Shown here: positions 50,776 to 59,680 of the stretch, in pieces
How positions within the stretch are numbered: the stretch's first letter is position 1
Layout of the letters: each line of letters opens with the position of its first letter
Source of the DNA: CAVOJY01 sp963696405
Lineage (GTDB): Bacteria; Chloroflexota; Limnocylindria; Limnocylindrales; CSP1-4
NCBI GenBank assembly: GCA_963696405.1
Contig: CAVOJY010000007.1
Location: forward strand, 248,001 to 312,000
Direction of reading: 5' to 3'
DNA: 64,000 nt
The notes under the pieces: model-generated
The model's database searches: none
The model's input: the letters and a program-made list of their open reading frames with translations, nothing else
What the model was told of the DNA's origin: nothing
Position numbers and translations under genes: made by a program

Positions 50776-52251
50776 TCAGCCACGCGCCACGACCGCGGGA
50801 GTCGGACGGTACCGCTCCCGGTCGCGGCCGATCTCGACGAGCGCTGCCGCCAGCCGCGCGGGGTCGTGCTGGTGGGCGTTCTCCACGTCCACGATGTCGG
50901 CGGCAACAAGGGCGGGCAACGGACGCCCCGGCGGCGGCGCCCAATCCAGCCGCACCGCCATGCTCGGGTCGTCCGGCGACCGCCGTGCGGCGAAATCGTC
51001 GTTGGCGAGAACGACATCGTAGATGCCGTCTCCGGCGTGGCGTCCGAGCGCCGCGAGATGATCGGCCAGGCCGTATCCCTCGGTCTCGCCCAGCTGGGTT
51101 GCGACATTGCAGACGTACACGCGGATGGCCGGCGACGCGGCGATGGCATCTCGGAGCGGCGGAAGGAGCAGGCTGGGCATGAGGCTCGTGAAGAGGCTCC
51201 CGGGCCCCAGGACGATGAGATCGGCCGCCGCGATCGCCTCCAGGGCTTCCTCGGTCACCGGCGCGTCCGCAGGGGTCACGCACACGCGGTCGATGCCGGT
51301 CGCCCGGGCGATGAGCGACTGCCCGGTCAGCTCGCCGCCGCTCGCCAGCCGTGCCCGCAGGGTGAGCGGTACCGACGATGCCGGTACGACCTGGCCGCGA
51401 ACGGCCAGCACCCGGTTCGACTGTCGCACGCCTTCCTCGAAGTCCCCCTCGATGGCGCTCATCGCGGCGATAAACAGGTTCCCGAAGGAGTGCCCGCCGA
51501 GCCCCGGGGGCGCGAGTTCCGGTCCTCCGGTCGCGTCCTCGGGGAAGCGGTACTGGAGAAGACGTGTCATGAGCGGCTCGGCGTCGGCCAGTGCGGCAAT
51601 GCAGTTTCGGATATCGCCCATCGGGGCGATGCCGAACTCCGCCCGGAGCTTCCCGGACGAGCCCCCGTCGTCGGCCACCGTGACAACGGCGGTGATGTTG
51701 CTCGTGTGCTGCTTGAGCCCACGGAGGAGGGTGTGGAGCCCGGTGCCGCCGCCTATGGCGACGATCCGCGGGCCGCGCGCCAGGGAGCGTTTCTGGTAGA
51801 TCTGCTCGGCGAGTGGCTCGCTGCGCTCGCCAAAGGGCGAGAGCAGGGTTCGTACCAGCATGAACACGCCCAGGAAGAGCAGCGCGAAACCACCGACCAC
51901 GAGCGGGATGGCGCGCAGATGGTACGGGAGGAACTGCAGGGTCACCGCCCAGACGACGGCCTGCAGCGGGCCGGTCAACTCGACCTCCCGGTAGACCTGC
52001 TTGAGCACGAGGGCGCCTGCCAGGGCAAGCGCGAGGAGCCCGAGGAAGGACACCACCAGCCAGCGCTTCACCCCGATTCCCGGCCGGAGCCAGCGGCGGA
52101 GGCCGGCGCGCTGCGACGACCGGGTTGCCGTGACGGGATCGACCTCCGGGCGTCCGGTGCCGTTGCGTCCGTCCTGGTCGGGGCCGCCGTGAGGTCCGGC
52201 AGGGACCGCGGTCCGAGGGTCACCCACGGGCGGGCCGTCGGGTGCTGGCAT
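50776..52251 (-). CDS. yvcK: YvcK-family protein with membrane anchor
   Basis: YvcK (CofD-like, gluconeogenesis factor) binds UDP-GlcNAc and is needed for growth on gluconeogenic carbon and cell shape in Firmicutes. The catalytic-fold domain reads IVAIGGGTGLHTLLRGLKQH (about 162-181), VTVADDGGSSGKLRAEFGI, PMGDIRNCIAAL and GHSFGNLFIAAM, ending VYVCNVATQLGETEGYGLAD. Unlike B. subtilis YvcK it has an N-terminal ~150 residues with two hydrophobic helices (WLVVSFLGLLALALAGALVL; AIPLVVGGFALLFLGVFMLV), placing it at the membrane. The proline-rich first 50 residues may not be translated; a later GTG is possible. Confidence 0.92.
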   Translation of the reverse strand: MPAPDGPPVGDPRTAVPAGPHGGPDQDGRNGTGRPEVDPVTATRSSQRAGLRRWLRPGIGVKRWLVVSFLGLLALALAGALVLKQVYREVELTGPLQAVVWAVTLQFLPYHLRAIPLVVGGFALLFLGVFMLVRTLLSPFGERSEPLAEQIYQKRSLARGPRIVAIGGGTGLHTLLRGLKQHTSNITAVVTVADDGGSSGKLRAEFGIAPMGDIRNCIAALADAEPLMTRLLQYRFPEDATGGPELAPPGLGGHSFGNLFIAAMSAIEGDFEEGVRQSNRVLAVRGQVVPASSVPLTLRARLASGGELTGQSLIARATGIDRVCVTPADAPVTEEALEAIAAADLIVLGPGSLFTSLMPSLLLPPLRDAIAASPAIRVYVCNVATQLGETEGYGLADHLAALGRHAGDGIYDVVLANDDFAARRSPDDPSMAVRLDWAPPPGRPLPALVAADIVDVENAHQHDPARLAAALVEIGRDRERYRPTPAVVARG

Positions 52252-52260
52252 CCCGGCGCC

Positions 52261-53133
52261 TCACGCGCGCTCCAGCTCCCGGTGCCACACACTCACGGTT
52301 CCGTACCCGCGCTCCGTCCACGTCCGCCGGAGTTCCTCGGCGATGACGATCGAACGGTGGTACCCGCCGGTGCAGCCTATCGCCACCGTCAAACGCGTCT
52401 TCCCCTCCTGCACGTAGGCCGGGATGGCGAAGGCGAAGAACTCGTCGGCGAACGCGAGGAACCGTTGCGCGGCCGGTTGCCCAAGGACGAAGCGACGCAC
52501 GGTTTCGGTGAGGCCCGAGAGCGGCCGGAGATCGTCGTGGTAGTACGGGTTCTCCATGAAACGGACATCGAAGACGAGGTCCGCCTCGACCGGGAGCCCG
52601 TACTTGAAGCCGAAGGTGATGAGCTGGAGGGCAAGGCGGTCCGGCTCCGTCTCCACGGCCAGGGCGGTGAAGATTCGCTCGCGCAGCTCCCGGGACGACA
52701 GGTCGGACGTGTCGATGAGTGCGTCCGCGTCGCGGCGGATGTCGGCCAGCAGCCGCCGTTCCTCGGAGATGGCCGCGCTGATGCTCCTGTGTCCGGCGAG
52801 CGGATGACGGTGCCGGGTCTCGCTGAACCGCCGCACGAGGATCTCGTCGCGGGCCTCCAGGAAGAACACCTGGGGCCGGACGTCGCGCGCCTCGAACGAG
52901 GCGAGCGCCGAGGCGAACGCGGCGGCGGCGTCACCGGCGCGGACATCGATCACGATGGCGACACGCTCGAACCGCTCCGGCTCGCGAACGACGAGCTCGG
53001 CCAGCCCGCCGGCGAACTCCGCGGGGAGGTTGTCGACGACGGTGTAGCCGATGTCCTCGAAGAGCTTGCTGGCCGTCGTCTTCCCGGCCCCGGAGAGCCC
53101 GGTGAGGATCACGACATGCTGGGAGTCAGCCAA
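52261..53133 (-). CDS. rapZ: RNase adapter / nucleotide-binding protein RapZ
   Basis: RapZ-family P-loop protein (YvcJ). Walker A is VILTGLSGAGKTTASKLFED (about 8-27), and VVDNLPAEFAGGLAEL follows. The C-terminal RNA-binding part ends VAIGCTGGYHRSIVIAEEL, a family hallmark. In E. coli it directs RNase E to GlmZ and controls GlcN6P synthesis; elsewhere the role is less clear. It lies 9 bases before yvcK in the conserved rapZ-yvcK-whiA cluster. Confidence 0.95.
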   Translation of the reverse strand: MADSQHVVILTGLSGAGKTTASKLFEDIGYTVVDNLPAEFAGGLAELVVREPERFERVAIVIDVRAGDAAAAFASALASFEARDVRPQVFFLEARDEILVRRFSETRHRHPLAGHRSISAAISEERRLLADIRRDADALIDTSDLSSRELRERIFTALAVETEPDRLALQLITFGFKYGLPVEADLVFDVRFMENPYYHDDLRPLSGLTETVRRFVLGQPAAQRFLAFADEFFAFAIPAYVQEGKTRLTVAIGCTGGYHRSIVIAEELRRTWTERGYGTVSVWHRELERA

Positions 53134-53165
53134 CGGATCCGCCTGTCACCACCGCCGGCCGGCCA

Positions 53166-53963
53166 TCAGCTGCCGGTCCAGCGGACGAGGATGATGCTCA
53201 GCTCGTACAGAAGGTACATGACGACGATGAGCACCGTCGGGCTCACCGGGTCGCCGCCGGGTGTGATGAACACGGCGAACACCGCGATGACCAGGATGAC
53301 GTACCTGCGGCTCCGCCTGAGCCGCTCGTGGTCCACGATCCCGGCCTTCCCAAGGAGCACGAGCACGATCGGGAACTGCATGACCAGGCCGAAGGCCAGG
53401 AACATCGTGGTCACGAACCCGAAGTACGCCTCGGCGGTGATGAGCGGCTCGAGAACGCCCGGGATCTCGAAGCTCAGGAGAAAGCCGGCTGCGTACGGCA
53501 GGACGAAGTAGGCGACGAGGCAACCGAGAAGGAAGAACAGCGCCGACATCGGGACCCACGGCCGGGCTACCCGTCGCTCCTCCTTCGTCAGCCCGGGGGC
53601 GATGAACCCCCAGATCTCGTACATGAGCACCGGCATGGCCAGCCCGATGCCGATCACGACCGCGACCTTGAGCTGGGTGAAGAAGGCCCCGCCGAGTTCA
53701 CTGAACCGGAGTGCGCCGGGCACCGGCGCCTTCAGGATCTCGATGGCGTACGGCGCGAGGAGGAAGCCGACCACGGAGCCGAGAGCGACCGCGATGATGG
53801 CGACAGCCAGCCGGCGCCGGAGTTCGACCAGGTGGTCGACGAGGGACATGACGCCCTCTTCCTGCGCACCCTCCTCGGGCTGAGCAGGCTCGGGTACGGC
53901 CGGCGGCGCTGCCGCGGGCACGACGGCCAGGTCCGTGGACCGGGTCGCCTCCAGATCCGCCAC
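53166..53963 (-). CDS. tatC: Twin-arginine translocase subunit TatC
   Basis: TatC recognises twin-arginine signal peptides. After a ~35-residue Ala/Glu-rich leader it reads VMSLVDHLVELRRRLAVAII, the conserved HLxELRxR start. Six hydrophobic helices follow, with the family loop ELGGAFFTQLKVAVVIGIGL, the GLTKEERR segment and FITPGGDPVSPTVL. Length is 265. A later start at the Met of MSLVDHL is possible. It lies 25 bases after tatA. Confidence 0.94.
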   Translation of the reverse strand: MADLEATRSTDLAVVPAAAPPAVPEPAQPEEGAQEEGVMSLVDHLVELRRRLAVAIIAVALGSVVGFLLAPYAIEILKAPVPGALRFSELGGAFFTQLKVAVVIGIGLAMPVLMYEIWGFIAPGLTKEERRVARPWVPMSALFFLLGCLVAYFVLPYAAGFLLSFEIPGVLEPLITAEAYFGFVTTMFLAFGLVMQFPIVLVLLGKAGIVDHERLRRSRRYVILVIAVFAVFITPGGDPVSPTVLIVVMYLLYELSIILVRWTGS

Positions 53964-53987
53964 GCGAGCGCGCGACGCGTGGCCGCG

Positions 53988-54320
53988 TCAGGCCTGGGCG
54001 GCGGGGTCGCTCCCGGTGCCCGCGGCCGGCACAGGATCGGCCGCCGCCGGCGCTTCGGCGACCGCGGGCGCCGCGACCGGCGCGACGGCGGCAGGGGCCG
54101 CGGGAGCGGGCGCAGGCACTGCGGCCGGAGCGGCAGCGGCCGGAGTGGCCGGGGTCACGTCGAGCTTGGTCGCCTCCTGCACCTCGGTCGTGGCCTTGCG
54201 GAACTCCCTGATGCTCTCACCGATGCTCTTGCCGACCGACGGCAGCTTCCCGGGACCTATCACCAGAAGCGCGATGGCAAGGACAAGAATCAGTTCGAGC
54301 GGACCGATGTTGAACGGCAT
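53988..54320 (-). CDS. tatA: Twin-arginine translocase subunit TatA/E
   Basis: TatA forms the protein-conducting assembly of the Tat system. ATG 54320 gives FNIGPLELILVLAIALLVIG, then GPGKLPSVGKSIGESIREFR: the transmembrane helix, FGPxKLP-type hinge, and amphipathic helix. The ~55-residue tail is Ala/Pro-rich, an unusual low-complexity extension. An alternative start further upstream would add sequence unlike the family. It is followed by tatC. Confidence 0.94.
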   Translation of the reverse strand: MPFNIGPLELILVLAIALLVIGPGKLPSVGKSIGESIREFRKATTEVQEATKLDVTPATPAAAAPAAVPAPAPAAPAAVAPVAAPAVAEAPAAADPVPAAGTGSDPAAQA

Positions 54321-54395
54321 GGACTCTACGACTCCTCTGCTGGCCTCCGCGTGGGAGGTGGCGATTCTACACCCGCAGCCCGGCCGCACGGCACT

Positions 54396-54409
54396 CGTCT
54401 GATCAGACG
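54396..54409. repeat. 14-bp perfect palindrome between pyrF and tatA
   Basis: CGTCTGATCAGACG is a perfect palindrome 10 bases after the pyrF stop and about 26 bases upstream of a possible tatA -10 (TAGAAT, 54370-54365, minus). It could be an operator or a small stem ending pyrF transcription; CAGACG recurs nearby. Unproven. Confidence 0.35.
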
Positions 54410-54418
54410 CCTGCCTGC

Positions 54419-55273
54419 TCAGACGCTGAGCCGCTCGGCCCAGGTGCGGGCGGCCGCGGCGATCCCTTCCGCCGGATCGGGCGATGCCGACGCACCCGAC
54501 GCCACGCCGCGCGACACGTTCACCAGCAGCGCCCCTGCCATCACCCTCGCTGCGGCGCCCTCCACCGCCCGGCCGTGCTGAAGCGCGGACGCCACGTCGC
54601 CTCCCTGCGCGCCGACGCCGGGGACGAGGAACGGCAGGTCGGGGGCCACCCGCCGGATGCCGGCGAGCTCGTGCGGTGCCGTTGCCCCGACAACCAGCCC
54701 CACCGTGCCGTACCGCTCACTCCAGGCACGCGCCAGGCGGGCCACCCGCTCGTGAAGTGGCTCGCCGGGCAGGCGAGCCAGTGGATCGGCTGCGACCTGC
54801 AGGTCCTGCAGCTCGCCGGCGCCCGGGTTCGACGTACGGCAGAGCACGTAGACGAACCGCTCCGACCGTGAGAGCAGCGGCGAGATGGCCTCGGCACCAA
54901 GGTACGGGTTCGCGGTCACTGCGTCGGCGCCGAGCGCGTCGAAGAGCGCCACCGCCTGGCGCGCCGCCGTGGACCCGATGTCGCCGCGCTTCGCGTCGGC
55001 GATAACGGGCACGTCTGGGGGCACGGCCCGCCGAACGCGCTCGAGCGCCGCGATGCCCTCGCTGCCGAACGCCTCGAAGAAGGCCAGGTTCGGCTTGACG
55101 GCCGCGGCGAACGGCGACCCTGCCTCGACCAAGAGGCGCGCCATCCGCTCAACGCCGCGCAGGTCCCGCGAGAACCCGTCCGGCAGCCCATCCGGGTCGG
55201 GGTCGATGCCCAGGCAGAGCACGGTGCGGACGACGCCGATGCGGCGGCCGAGTCGGTCGAGATAGGCGGTCAT
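54419..55273 (-). CDS. pyrF: Orotidine-5'-phosphate decarboxylase
   Basis: PyrF catalyses the last step of UMP synthesis. The 284-residue protein is the type 2 (longer) form. The active site is VIADAKRGDIGSTAARQA (about 89-106), with the Lys-Asp pair, and VKPNLAFFEAFG and VTANPYLG follow the family. VPGVGAQGGDV binds phosphate. The ATG overlaps the preceding gene stop as ATGA. No other pyrimidine genes are near. Confidence 0.95.
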   Translation of the reverse strand: MTAYLDRLGRRIGVVRTVLCLGIDPDPDGLPDGFSRDLRGVERMARLLVEAGSPFAAAVKPNLAFFEAFGSEGIAALERVRRAVPPDVPVIADAKRGDIGSTAARQAVALFDALGADAVTANPYLGAEAISPLLSRSERFVYVLCRTSNPGAGELQDLQVAADPLARLPGEPLHERVARLARAWSERYGTVGLVVGATAPHELAGIRRVAPDLPFLVPGVGAQGGDVASALQHGRAVEGAAARVMAGALLVNVSRGVASGASASPDPAEGIAAAARTWAERLSV

Positions 55274-56631
55274 GGCGCCTCCGTCCTCGATTCGGTTTCC
55301 CCGGGCTGCGGGGTAATGGCGGCCGGGGAGACGGCCCCGGTGGAGCCTGGTGAGGTGGCGGCCGTGGGGGCCGGTGTCGGCTCGGGCAGCTCATCGGCGG
55401 GGATGAACCAGGCGGGTCGAGACGTCCCGTCGAGCTGACTCTGGCTGGTGAGCGCTTCCTCCTTCACGACGCTCAGCGCCTTTCCGCTCCCGAACGACAC
55501 CAGTACCAGGTCGATGCTTTGGCCCTGTGCGCGCAGGAACACGATCTGGTCGCCCGCCGGAGACCAGATCGGTGCGAAGCTCCGACCATCGTCGGTCACT
55601 CGCAGCAGCTCGGTGCCCTTCTTCGCGTCGAGAACCACGACATCGCGACCCCGGCCGCTCGTCCGGACGGCAGCAACGTACTTCCCGTTGGGCGACCAAT
55701 TCGGCTGTGCATACCCGAACCCGGTGAGGAAACGGGCCTTCTTCGTCTTGACGTCGTAGATGCCGATACGGGGCCGTCCCGCCGATCCCTCGCGATGGTT
55801 GTACGTGTACGCGATGCTGGCGCCGTTGGGGCTCCACGCCGGGTCGTTGTGGCCGAGAAGGTAGTCCTCGGCCAGTGGCAGCTTCGTCAGCTTTCCACCC
55901 TTCACCGGGAGCGTCTGCACGACCGCGCTCATCGACGGGTTCGAGTCGTCGCTGATGAGAGCGAACGTCTTCCCGTTCGGGCTCACCGCCGGCTGGAGCA
56001 GCCAGACGAAGAACTCGTATCGCCCGCCACCATACTTGTAGAGACCGTCCTCGATCGCCTTGCGTCCCGTTCCGTCGGCGCTCATTCGGCTGATGACCTG
56101 GTACTCGAGGGTGTAGGGCGAAGCGTGGCCCTCCCACGGCACCATCGCCTTCTTCGTCTTCGTCTCGACGAAGTAGATAGTCGCGCCGTCGGGCGACCAG
56201 TTGGGGCTCGAGTCACGCCCGGTCTTCGAGATCTGCGTGAGGACGCTCTCGCCGCTGACCGACCAGACATTTCCCGCCTTCACGAAGAGGATCGTCCCCT
56301 TGATCTGCGTCTTCCTGGCAGGGACATACGGCTTGACCGGGTCGGGCGTCCGATCCGGGTTGTCGCCGGCCCCGCCACCGCCATCTCCTCCCCCCGTGAG
56401 TCCCAGGTCCGGGAGCGCCCCGCCGAGAAGGCCGAAGCTGACAACGCCGACGAGGACGAGGCCGATGAGCGACGCGAGCGCCGCGATCGGAACGCGAAGC
56501 CGACGCCCGGCATCGCGCGGGTCACGCGGTTCGCCCGCCCGGCGCCCCTGGTGAGGCTGCGGCCGCGCTCCGGCCGGGTGGGCCGCCGGAGCGGCCGCGC
56601 GGGCCGCGCTACGAGTCCTGGAGGCGCTCAT
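55270..56631 (-). CDS. Membrane-anchored TolB/WD40-like beta-propeller protein
   Basis: A 453-residue protein starting at ATG 56631, which overlaps the recJ stop as ATGA. The Arg/Ala/Pro-rich first 45 residues are followed by one helix (IAALASLIGLVLVGVVSFGL), then a Gly/Asp linker and a PD40-type beta propeller with repeated NWSPDGATIYF, AVSPNGKTFAL, AWSPNGASIAY, NWSPNGKYVAA and IWSPAGDQIVF. The tail is Thr/Pro-rich. The propeller likely lies outside the membrane and may bind proteins or ligands; no enzyme motif is seen. Function unknown. Couples recJ to pyrF. Confidence 0.82.
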   Translation of the reverse strand: MSASRTRSAARAAAPAAHPAGARPQPHQGRRAGEPRDPRDAGRRLRVPIAALASLIGLVLVGVVSFGLLGGALPDLGLTGGGDGGGGAGDNPDRTPDPVKPYVPARKTQIKGTILFVKAGNVWSVSGESVLTQISKTGRDSSPNWSPDGATIYFVETKTKKAMVPWEGHASPYTLEYQVISRMSADGTGRKAIEDGLYKYGGGRYEFFVWLLQPAVSPNGKTFALISDDSNPSMSAVVQTLPVKGGKLTKLPLAEDYLLGHNDPAWSPNGASIAYTYNHREGSAGRPRIGIYDVKTKKARFLTGFGYAQPNWSPNGKYVAAVRTSGRGRDVVVLDAKKGTELLRVTDDGRSFAPIWSPAGDQIVFLRAQGQSIDLVLVSFGSGKALSVVKEEALTSQSQLDGTSRPAWFIPADELPEPTPAPTAATSPGSTGAVSPAAITPQPGETESRTEAP

Positions 56632-58475
56632 CCCACGGCCTCCGCGCCATACCCACCGAGCGGCCGCACGCCGGCGAGCGGCGCCGTGGAGAGTTCGGGC
56701 GCGGAACCGACCTGCCCGCCGACGCGTGCGCTGGAGGCCCCTTCCCCCTGCGCGGCTTCCGCGCGAAGCGCCGCGAGCAGGCCCGCCGGGCCCGCGTCGT
56801 GGACCACGAGCTGGAGCGACTCGTACCCGCCGAAGGCCCGGCTGTCGAGCGCGGCCGCCAGGTCGAGGCGGTCTCCCGGCTGTACGAGAACCGCGAGATC
56901 CGCGCGCCCGAACGCCACCGCGTCCACCACGTCGCGCCCCCGGCGGATCGTGAGCTGGGTGTGCCCGCCGTTCGCCGCTCGCACCTTGGTCACCTCGGCG
57001 TCCTCGACGCCGAGGAGCGGACGTGGGTTCCCGGGGCCGACCGGCTCGAGCAGGGCCAGTTGCCTGTGCAGATGGTAGTCGAGGTCTGCGGCCGGGACGA
57101 CCGCGTCGAGGGCCAATGCAGCCTCCAGGTGCACGTGGCTTGCCCCCGCTGCCAGCCGAAGGAACTCCGCCCGGAACGCGTGGTAGGTGGCGGGCTCCAG
57201 GTCGCAGCCGGCCGCCTCCGGGTGCCCGCCAAAGCGCACCAGGTGGGGAGCGCACGCCGCGAACGCGGCGGCCAGATCGAGCTCACCGCTGCCCCTCGCC
57301 GACCCGCGCCACGGGGACGCTGCGGTCGAGATCACGACCGCCGGCAGGCCGCGCGTCTCGGCGAGGCGGCCGGCGACAACGCCGATGATGCCGATGGGCC
57401 ACGGTCCCGTCACGACGACCGCAGGGTCGCTCGCCGGGCTGTCGCCGAGGATCGCCTCGGCCTCGGCCATCACCTCCGTGACCGCGTCACGTCGTTGGCG
57501 GTTGAGCGTCTCCAGCTCGGCCGCCAGCACAGCGGCCTGCTGGGCGCTGCCGGCATTGAGGAGGCGGGCCGCGGCGGAGGCGTCACCCATCCGTCCGGCC
57601 GCGTTGAGCCGCGGCACGAGCAGGTAGGCGAGCGCCTCCACGTCCAAGCGGTCGGCCGGAACGCCTGCCGACGCGAGGAGCGCCGCGATCCCGGGACGAG
57701 GGCCCTGGCGCATCCGCTCGAGGCCAAGCTGCACGATCGCCCGGTTCTCCCCGACGAGCGGAGCCACGTCCGACACGGTGCCGATCGTCGCCAGGTCCAC
57801 CAGGTCGAGCGCCGCAGCCGCGCCCTCCCCGGTGCCCAGCAGCAGCTGGGCGAACTTGAAGGCCACGCCAGAGCCCGTGAGACGACGCTCCGGGTACTGG
57901 CTGTCGAGTCGGCGCGGGTTCACGAGCGCGAGCGGTGCGGGCGGCTGCTCGGGCACCACGTGGTGATCGGTGACGATCACGTCGATGCCCGCGCGGGCCG
58001 CCGTGGCGATCTGCTCGCCGCTGCTCGTGCCGCAGTCCACGGTCGCGATCAGGCCACAACCGCGTTCGACGGCCCGCTCGACGGCCCGCGCCGGGAGCCC
58101 GTGGCCGTCGGTGAAGCGGTCCGGCACATAGGGCAGGACGTGCAGACCCTTCCGGCGCAGCGCACGGGCCAGGAGAACGAGGCCGCTCAGGCCGTCCGCA
58201 TCGAAGTCACCGACGACGAGCATCCGCTCGCCGCGCGCCTTCGCCTCGTTGACCCGTGCGAGGGCTACTCCGGCATCGGGGAGCAGCGCCGGGTCATGCA
58301 GAGCCGCCTCGGCCGGGCCGAGGAAGCGGTCGAGCTCGGCGCCCGACGAGCAGCGGCGCCGCGCGAGGATCTCCAGGACAAGCGGAGCGAGTGCCCAGCG
58401 CGCTCCGGCGAGCGCGAGGTCGTCCGGGATCGCCACGGGGCCCGGGATCGCCCAGCGGCGCGTTGGCTCAAGCAT
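56628..58475 (-). CDS. recJ: Single-stranded-DNA exonuclease RecJ
   Basis: RecJ degrades 5' single strands in repair and recombination. ATG 58475 gives LEPTRRWAIPGPVAIPDDLA; further open frame upstream lacks homology. The DHH-superfamily motifs are VVGDFDADGLSGLVLL (motif I), VIVTDHHVVPEQPP (DHH, motif III), NPRRLDSQYP and VRFGGHPEAAGC (DHHA1-domain GGH). The C-terminal OB domain has a low-complexity end. Length 615 residues. The first motif is DFDADG where DYDADG is usual. It overlaps the propeller gene. Confidence 0.94.
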   Translation of the reverse strand: MLEPTRRWAIPGPVAIPDDLALAGARWALAPLVLEILARRRCSSGAELDRFLGPAEAALHDPALLPDAGVALARVNEAKARGERMLVVGDFDADGLSGLVLLARALRRKGLHVLPYVPDRFTDGHGLPARAVERAVERGCGLIATVDCGTSSGEQIATAARAGIDVIVTDHHVVPEQPPAPLALVNPRRLDSQYPERRLTGSGVAFKFAQLLLGTGEGAAAALDLVDLATIGTVSDVAPLVGENRAIVQLGLERMRQGPRPGIAALLASAGVPADRLDVEALAYLLVPRLNAAGRMGDASAAARLLNAGSAQQAAVLAAELETLNRQRRDAVTEVMAEAEAILGDSPASDPAVVVTGPWPIGIIGVVAGRLAETRGLPAVVISTAASPWRGSARGSGELDLAAAFAACAPHLVRFGGHPEAAGCDLEPATYHAFRAEFLRLAAGASHVHLEAALALDAVVPAADLDYHLHRQLALLEPVGPGNPRPLLGVEDAEVTKVRAANGGHTQLTIRRGRDVVDAVAFGRADLAVLVQPGDRLDLAAALDSRAFGGYESLQLVVHDAGPAGLLAALRAEAAQGEGASSARVGGQVGSAPELSTAPLAGVRPLGGYGAEAVG

Positions 58476-58510
58476 GCGCGTCGAGCATGCCACGCCCGAC
58501 CATGATCGGT

Positions 58511-59680
58511 CTAGCGAGTGGCTCGCGCCAGGGCAACTGCGTGCTGCCTGCGGCGATCCTCCCACCCGTGCCAGTCCACCAGGATGGGGCTGGCGACGAA
58601 GATCGACGAGTACGTCCCCGAGACGATGCCGACAAGAAGCGCGAGGATGAAGTTGTTGATCGACGGCGGCCCGAACAGGAGCAGCGCCACCAGCGTGATG
58701 ACCACGGTCATGGAGGTGTTGATCGACCGGCCGAGGGTCTGCAGGATGCTGTGGTTGACGATCGCCGGGAACGGCTCCCCGGCATGACGCTGGCGGTTCT
58801 CCCTGATCCGGTCGAACACGACGATCGTGTCGTGGACGCTGAACCCGATGACGGTCAGCATTGCCGTCACGAACAGGGCATCGACCTGGATGCCGAAGAG
58901 TGCGCCAAGGATGGCGAAGATGCCGACGACCACGATGACATCGTGGATGAGCGCGATGATCGCCGACGTCCCCATCTTCACGTCGCGGAAGCGAATCGTG
59001 ATCCAGATCAGGATGCCCAGCGACCCGAGACCGATGAGCAGGATCGCCTGCTGCGTGACCTCGGAGCTGATGATCGGGCCCACGGTGGTCGCCTCGCGGA
59101 CCTCGGAGATCGGTCCGAACTCGCCCTGCAGGGCTGTGGCGATCTCACCGAGCTTGCCCTCGGTCGGGATCCCCGGCCCGACGGGAGTGGGGCTTGGCGC
59201 CACGGTCGGCACGGGTGTTGGAGTCACCGCCGGGGAGGGCGACGCTCCTCCTGCCGCCGCGGAACTGTCGGGCGAGGCGGACGTGCCGGGCTGCGGAGAG
59301 CCCGACGGAGAAACCGACGGGGATGCGGTCGGAGCCGCGCTCGGTGTGGGGCTCGGGATCGGTGTCGGGCTGGGCGCCACTTCGGCAGGCCGCAGGCCGA
59401 GCGGTTCGCCGGTCTTGATGAGGATGTAACCGTCGGAGGTTGCCGTGACTGTGGCATCCGCGACGCCTTGCCCCGCCAGGACGGCCCGTACCTGCGCCGG
59501 CGCCGGCTCCTGGTTCGCGAACTTGATCTCCCAGATGGAGCCGCCGGTGAAGTCGATGGAGAACTTCATTCCGACCTGGCCGCCGGTGAGGATCGTCAGG
59601 ACGATGAAGATCAGGCCCGGGATGGTGACCGCGGCGCTGAAGAGGTAGAACCAGCGGCGTTTCCCGATGATGTCATACAC
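58511..59680 (-). CDS. secF: Protein-export membrane protein SecF with long insertion
   Basis: SecF uses the proton gradient to pull exported proteins. The 389-residue protein starts at GTG overlapping secD by 8 bases. SIDFTGGSIWEIKF is the first periplasmic strand block; VGPIISSEVTQQAILL starts the helices, and TVIGFSVHDTIVVFDRIREN and RSINTSMTVVITL are the conserved core. Between them about residues 101-170 form a Pro/Ser/Thr/Ala repeat-like segment (SPTPIPSPTPSAAP) not found in typical SecF, making it some 70 residues longer. The insertion lies in the extracytoplasmic domain. Confidence 0.92.
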   Translation of the reverse strand: MYDIIGKRRWFYLFSAAVTIPGLIFIVLTILTGGQVGMKFSIDFTGGSIWEIKFANQEPAPAQVRAVLAGQGVADATVTATSDGYILIKTGEPLGLRPAEVAPSPTPIPSPTPSAAPTASPSVSPSGSPQPGTSASPDSSAAAGGASPSPAVTPTPVPTVAPSPTPVGPGIPTEGKLGEIATALQGEFGPISEVREATTVGPIISSEVTQQAILLIGLGSLGILIWITIRFRDVKMGTSAIIALIHDVIVVVGIFAILGALFGIQVDALFVTAMLTVIGFSVHDTIVVFDRIRENRQRHAGEPFPAIVNHSILQTLGRSINTSMTVVITLVALLLFGPPSINNFILALLVGIVSGTYSSIFVASPILVDWHGWEDRRRQHAVALARATR

